DNA from: an uncultured Eubacteriales bacterium | GTDB taxonomy: Bacteria > Bacillota > Clostridia > Oscillospirales > UMGS1783 | NCBI GenBank assembly: GCA_934456365.1 | Contig: CAKSHC010000002.1 | Coordinates: forward strand, 1-64,000 | Direction: 5' to 3' | Length of the DNA stretch: 64,000 nucleotides | Shown: piece after piece, positions 62,060 through 64,000 of the stretch | How positions within the stretch are numbered: position 1 is the first letter of the stretch | How the letters are laid out: each line of letters begins with the position of its first letter | Notes under the pieces: model-generated | The model's database searches: none | What the model was told of the DNA's origin: nothing | What the model saw: the letters and a program-made list of their open reading frames with translations, nothing else | Translations under genes and position numbers: made by a program

Positions 62060-63028
62060 ATGAAAAAGATTCTTTCCGTTGCCCTTGTCCTCATGCTGGC
62101 GCTTGCTCTGGCCCTTCCGGCCTTTGCCGCCCGCGAGGCTGACTACTATGTCAATACCCCGGCCGATTCCATTGTGATCGACGGCACGCTCTCGGAGAAC
62201 GAATGGGGTACTCCTGTGTTCGTTACCTCCCCGGGTAATACCTATTCCAAAAAGGACCTCGGCTGGGACTACTGGTCCTTCCAGCCCGCCCCCTCGGGGC
62301 AGACCTTTGAGCTCTATGTCACCAACGACGCAAACTATTTTTACGTCGGCGGCAAGCTCATCGGCGCCGACCGGGATATGACCTGCACGGAGATCACCAA
62401 CATGTGGGCTCATCCCCACCTCACCTTCACCCTGGCCGCCTTTGATAAGTATCTGGTGGTGCCCAAGATCCAGTTCCAGGGCAATTTCTATGAGCAGTAC
62501 CTCTGCTATTCGCTCGGCTTTGTCAACGGTGAGCCCGCCCTCGGCTGCACCACCCAGGGGCTTCCCATCCAGATGCTTGACCCCTCGGACTATTCCTGCT
62601 CCTACGATGCCGCCACCCGCACCTACCACTATGAATGCCGCATTCCCGTAGGAATCACTACGGTGGATCTTTGGACGGATAACCGGATTGTTATGGGCCT
62701 CGATATCACCGACGCCGCCCCCCGCCGGAGCGGCAGCGGCAATCGCTACCTCATCTCGCAGGCCGGTGAGCGTGGCATGGCCTGGATGGGCCCCGGCATC
62801 TTCTCGCATGAGCTGACCAATCCGCTCATCATCGCCATGCGCCCGCCCCAGCAGCTGCGCGGCCAGACCTACGACCCTATCCCCGAAAACCAGCTCAAAA
62901 ACGAGCAGAGCGAGCGGGCGCAAAAGGAAAACCTGCCCGGCATGATCGTTTCGATCGTCGTTGCCGTGGTGGCGTTGGTCTGCGTGGGAGTCACGGTGAC
63001 CGTGGTGCTCAAACAGAAAAAGAAATAA
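62060..63028 (+). CDS. Membrane-anchored CBM9-like carbohydrate-binding protein 2
   Basis: This 322-aa paralogue of the preceding protein has a signal peptide, the VIDGTLSENEWGTPVF CBM9 opening, the core QFQGNFYEQYLCYSLGF (compare EYQGDRYEQFTGYRLGM) and a C-terminal helix (about 295-318: IVSIVVAVVALVCVGVTV) with KQKKK. It begins 4 bp after the previous stop. Confidence 0.82.
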   Translation: MKKILSVALVLMLALALALPAFAAREADYYVNTPADSIVIDGTLSENEWGTPVFVTSPGNTYSKKDLGWDYWSFQPAPSGQTFELYVTNDANYFYVGGKLIGADRDMTCTEITNMWAHPHLTFTLAAFDKYLVVPKIQFQGNFYEQYLCYSLGFVNGEPALGCTTQGLPIQMLDPSDYSCSYDAATRTYHYECRIPVGITTVDLWTDNRIVMGLDITDAAPRRSGSGNRYLISQAGERGMAWMGPGIFSHELTNPLIIAMRPPQQLRGQTYDPIPENQLKNEQSERAQKENLPGMIVSIVVAVVALVCVGVTVTVVLKQKKK

Positions 63029-63049
63029 ATCGATACAGGAGGAAAAACC

Positions 63050-64000
63050 ATGAAAAAAGCACTTGCCCTTGTTCTTGCCCTAATGATGCTTCTTGGGTTG
63101 TCTACCACCGCTTTTGCCCAGGTCCTCCCGGAAGCCAAAGTTTCCGCCGTTACGGTTGACGGCCAGATCACGCCCGAAGAGTGGGGCGAGCCCACTCTCC
63201 ACGGCGACCGCGAGCTCAACTGGAGCCTCAACCCCACCGGCTGGGACTACTGGCAGAGCACCGACCACTGCGAAGGCGAAAGCTACGACCTCTGGCTCAC
63301 CAAGGACGAAGCCTTCGTCTACCTCGCCGTGCGCCTCAACAACACCTGGGGCCTCGATACCGGCGCCACCGGCACCGGCGACCTCTGGCAGCACGCTGCC
63401 CTGGCCTTCACCCTCTCGGCCTATGACCCCCTGACCACCGTGCCCCGCATCGAGTATCAGGGTCAGTACTACGAGCAGTACAACGGCTGGCAGATCGGCC
63501 TTGTCGACAACGCTACCCGCAAGGTCTGCTCGGCCCGCGAACAGGGCATCGGCCTGCGCCCGCTCGACGACGAGAACTACGCCATCGCCTACGACGAGGC
63601 CACCAAGTCCTATTCCTATGAGCTGGCCATCCCTCTGAGCAAAACCAACATCAAGCCCGAAACCGAGGGCATCGTTTTCTCGATGGACCTCCATGCCGCG
63701 CAGAAGCCCGGCGTGACCAATGTGACCAACCGCTACCACGTTTCCAAAATCGCTCAGATGACCGAAGGAGGCCTCGGTGCCGGCAACTTTGCCCACACCT
63801 TCAGCAATCCCGTGATCGTGTTCCCGGGCCGTGAGCTCCCTGCCTCCGAGATTAAAACCGATTTTGCCCCCTTCTCGGGCATCCCCGCCATCGACGGGCA
63901 GGTTTCCGAGGCGGAATACGGCGCGCCGGTCGTGACCGTCACCCAGGACTACGTCAGCCAGACCTGGGGCTCCTTTTGGAAATACAGCCCGGATTACTGC
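63050..64000 (+). CDS. CBM9-like protein 3 with a second tandem domain, partial (runs off window)
   Basis: The ORF opens at 63050 behind AGGAGGAAAAA and is still open at 64000 (317 codons). It has a signal peptide (MKKALALVLALMMLLGL), CBM9-like domain 1 opening AVTVDGQITPEEWGEPTL with EYQGQYYEQYNGWQIGL, and from about residue 270 a new start of the same domain (AIDGQVSEAEYGAPVVTVT). So this member carries at least two CBM9-like units, unlike the two genes before it. The end and anchor are outside the window. Confidence 0.82.
   Translation, partial: MKKALALVLALMMLLGLSTTAFAQVLPEAKVSAVTVDGQITPEEWGEPTLHGDRELNWSLNPTGWDYWQSTDHCEGESYDLWLTKDEAFVYLAVRLNNTWGLDTGATGTGDLWQHAALAFTLSAYDPLTTVPRIEYQGQYYEQYNGWQIGLVDNATRKVCSAREQGIGLRPLDDENYAIAYDEATKSYSYELAIPLSKTNIKPETEGIVFSMDLHAAQKPGVTNVTNRYHVSKIAQMTEGGLGAGNFAHTFSNPVIVFPGRELPASEIKTDFAPFSGIPAIDGQVSEAEYGAPVVTVTQDYVSQTWGSFWKYSPDYC

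Overview
The window looks like a chromosomal segment of an anaerobic, Gram-positive, fairly high-GC member of the Clostridia (Oscillospiraceae-like). This is inferred from the gene content: a class III (oxygen-sensitive) ribonucleotide reductase with its radical-SAM activase, a CtsR-McsA-McsB-ClpC stress operon, a tyrosine-type T-box riboswitch, ECF and Bce-type transporters, a CotF-like coat protein, many lipoproteins and a cell-wall-sorted giant protein. Consensus sigma-A promoters, strong Shine-Dalgarno sites and frequent ATGA overlaps make most starts and operons easy to read. The high GC content produces long spurious ORFs opposite real genes; these were left out.

Layout. 0-8 kb: a short direct repeat, nrdG-nrdD (minus strand), a pair of surface proteins that look like a transcobalamin-type binder split into two genes, a TSCPD mini-protein and three tandem paralogous lipoproteins. 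8-13.8 kb: ctsR-mcsA-mcsB-clpC (minus) under a perfect CtsR box, then a divergent WYL regulator. 13.8-19.9 kb: a 1974-aa LamG/metallophosphoesterase cell-wall protein with palindromic operators downstream of its promoter. 20-23.7 kb: a degenerate hydrolase-like protein and a Fur-family regulator plus zinc ABC transporter operon. 23.7-30.9 kb: a Na/Pi-type transporter, an AraC regulator divergent from a MATE-acetyltransferase-nitroreductase operon, a tandem repeat, a CotF-like protein and a HAD phosphatase. 31-34 kb: a complete ECF transporter (T, fused double A, S). 34-36.4 kb: a polar amino-acid ABC importer. 36.4-42.7 kb: a five-gene antimicrobial-peptide-type module (ABC exporter, RR, HK, BceA, BceB). 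42.7-48 kb: a TVP38 membrane protein, a trigger-factor-like lipoprotein, a three-helix membrane protein and an intracellular GH2 enzyme. 48-48.8 kb: interspersed repeats and tRNA-Val(CAC). 48.8-54.8 kb: a 51-aa conserved-looking mini-protein and an aromatic amino-acid ABC locus with three near-identical binding proteins, one permease and one ATPase, controlled by a putative Tyr leader-peptide attenuator and a Tyr T-box. 54.8-64 kb: an AraC regulator divergent from a surface glycan locus with a GH2-fold pseudoenzyme lipoprotein, a secreted GH2 enzyme and three or more membrane-anchored CBM9-like proteins, running off the end.

How the parts fit. The most interesting and least described element is the glycan locus at 55.8-64 kb. 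A catalytically competent secreted GH2, a GH2-like relative that has lost its catalytic glutamates, and serial membrane-anchored carbohydrate-binding proteins sit behind an AraC regulator, and a cytoplasmic GH2 paralogue lies 10 kb upstream. The aromatic amino-acid locus is notable for two different RNA-based attenuation devices on neighbouring transcripts that both point to tyrosine. The split barrel/DUF4430 pair and the ECF transporter together suggest a surface-capture route for a corrinoid-like ligand, but that link is inference.
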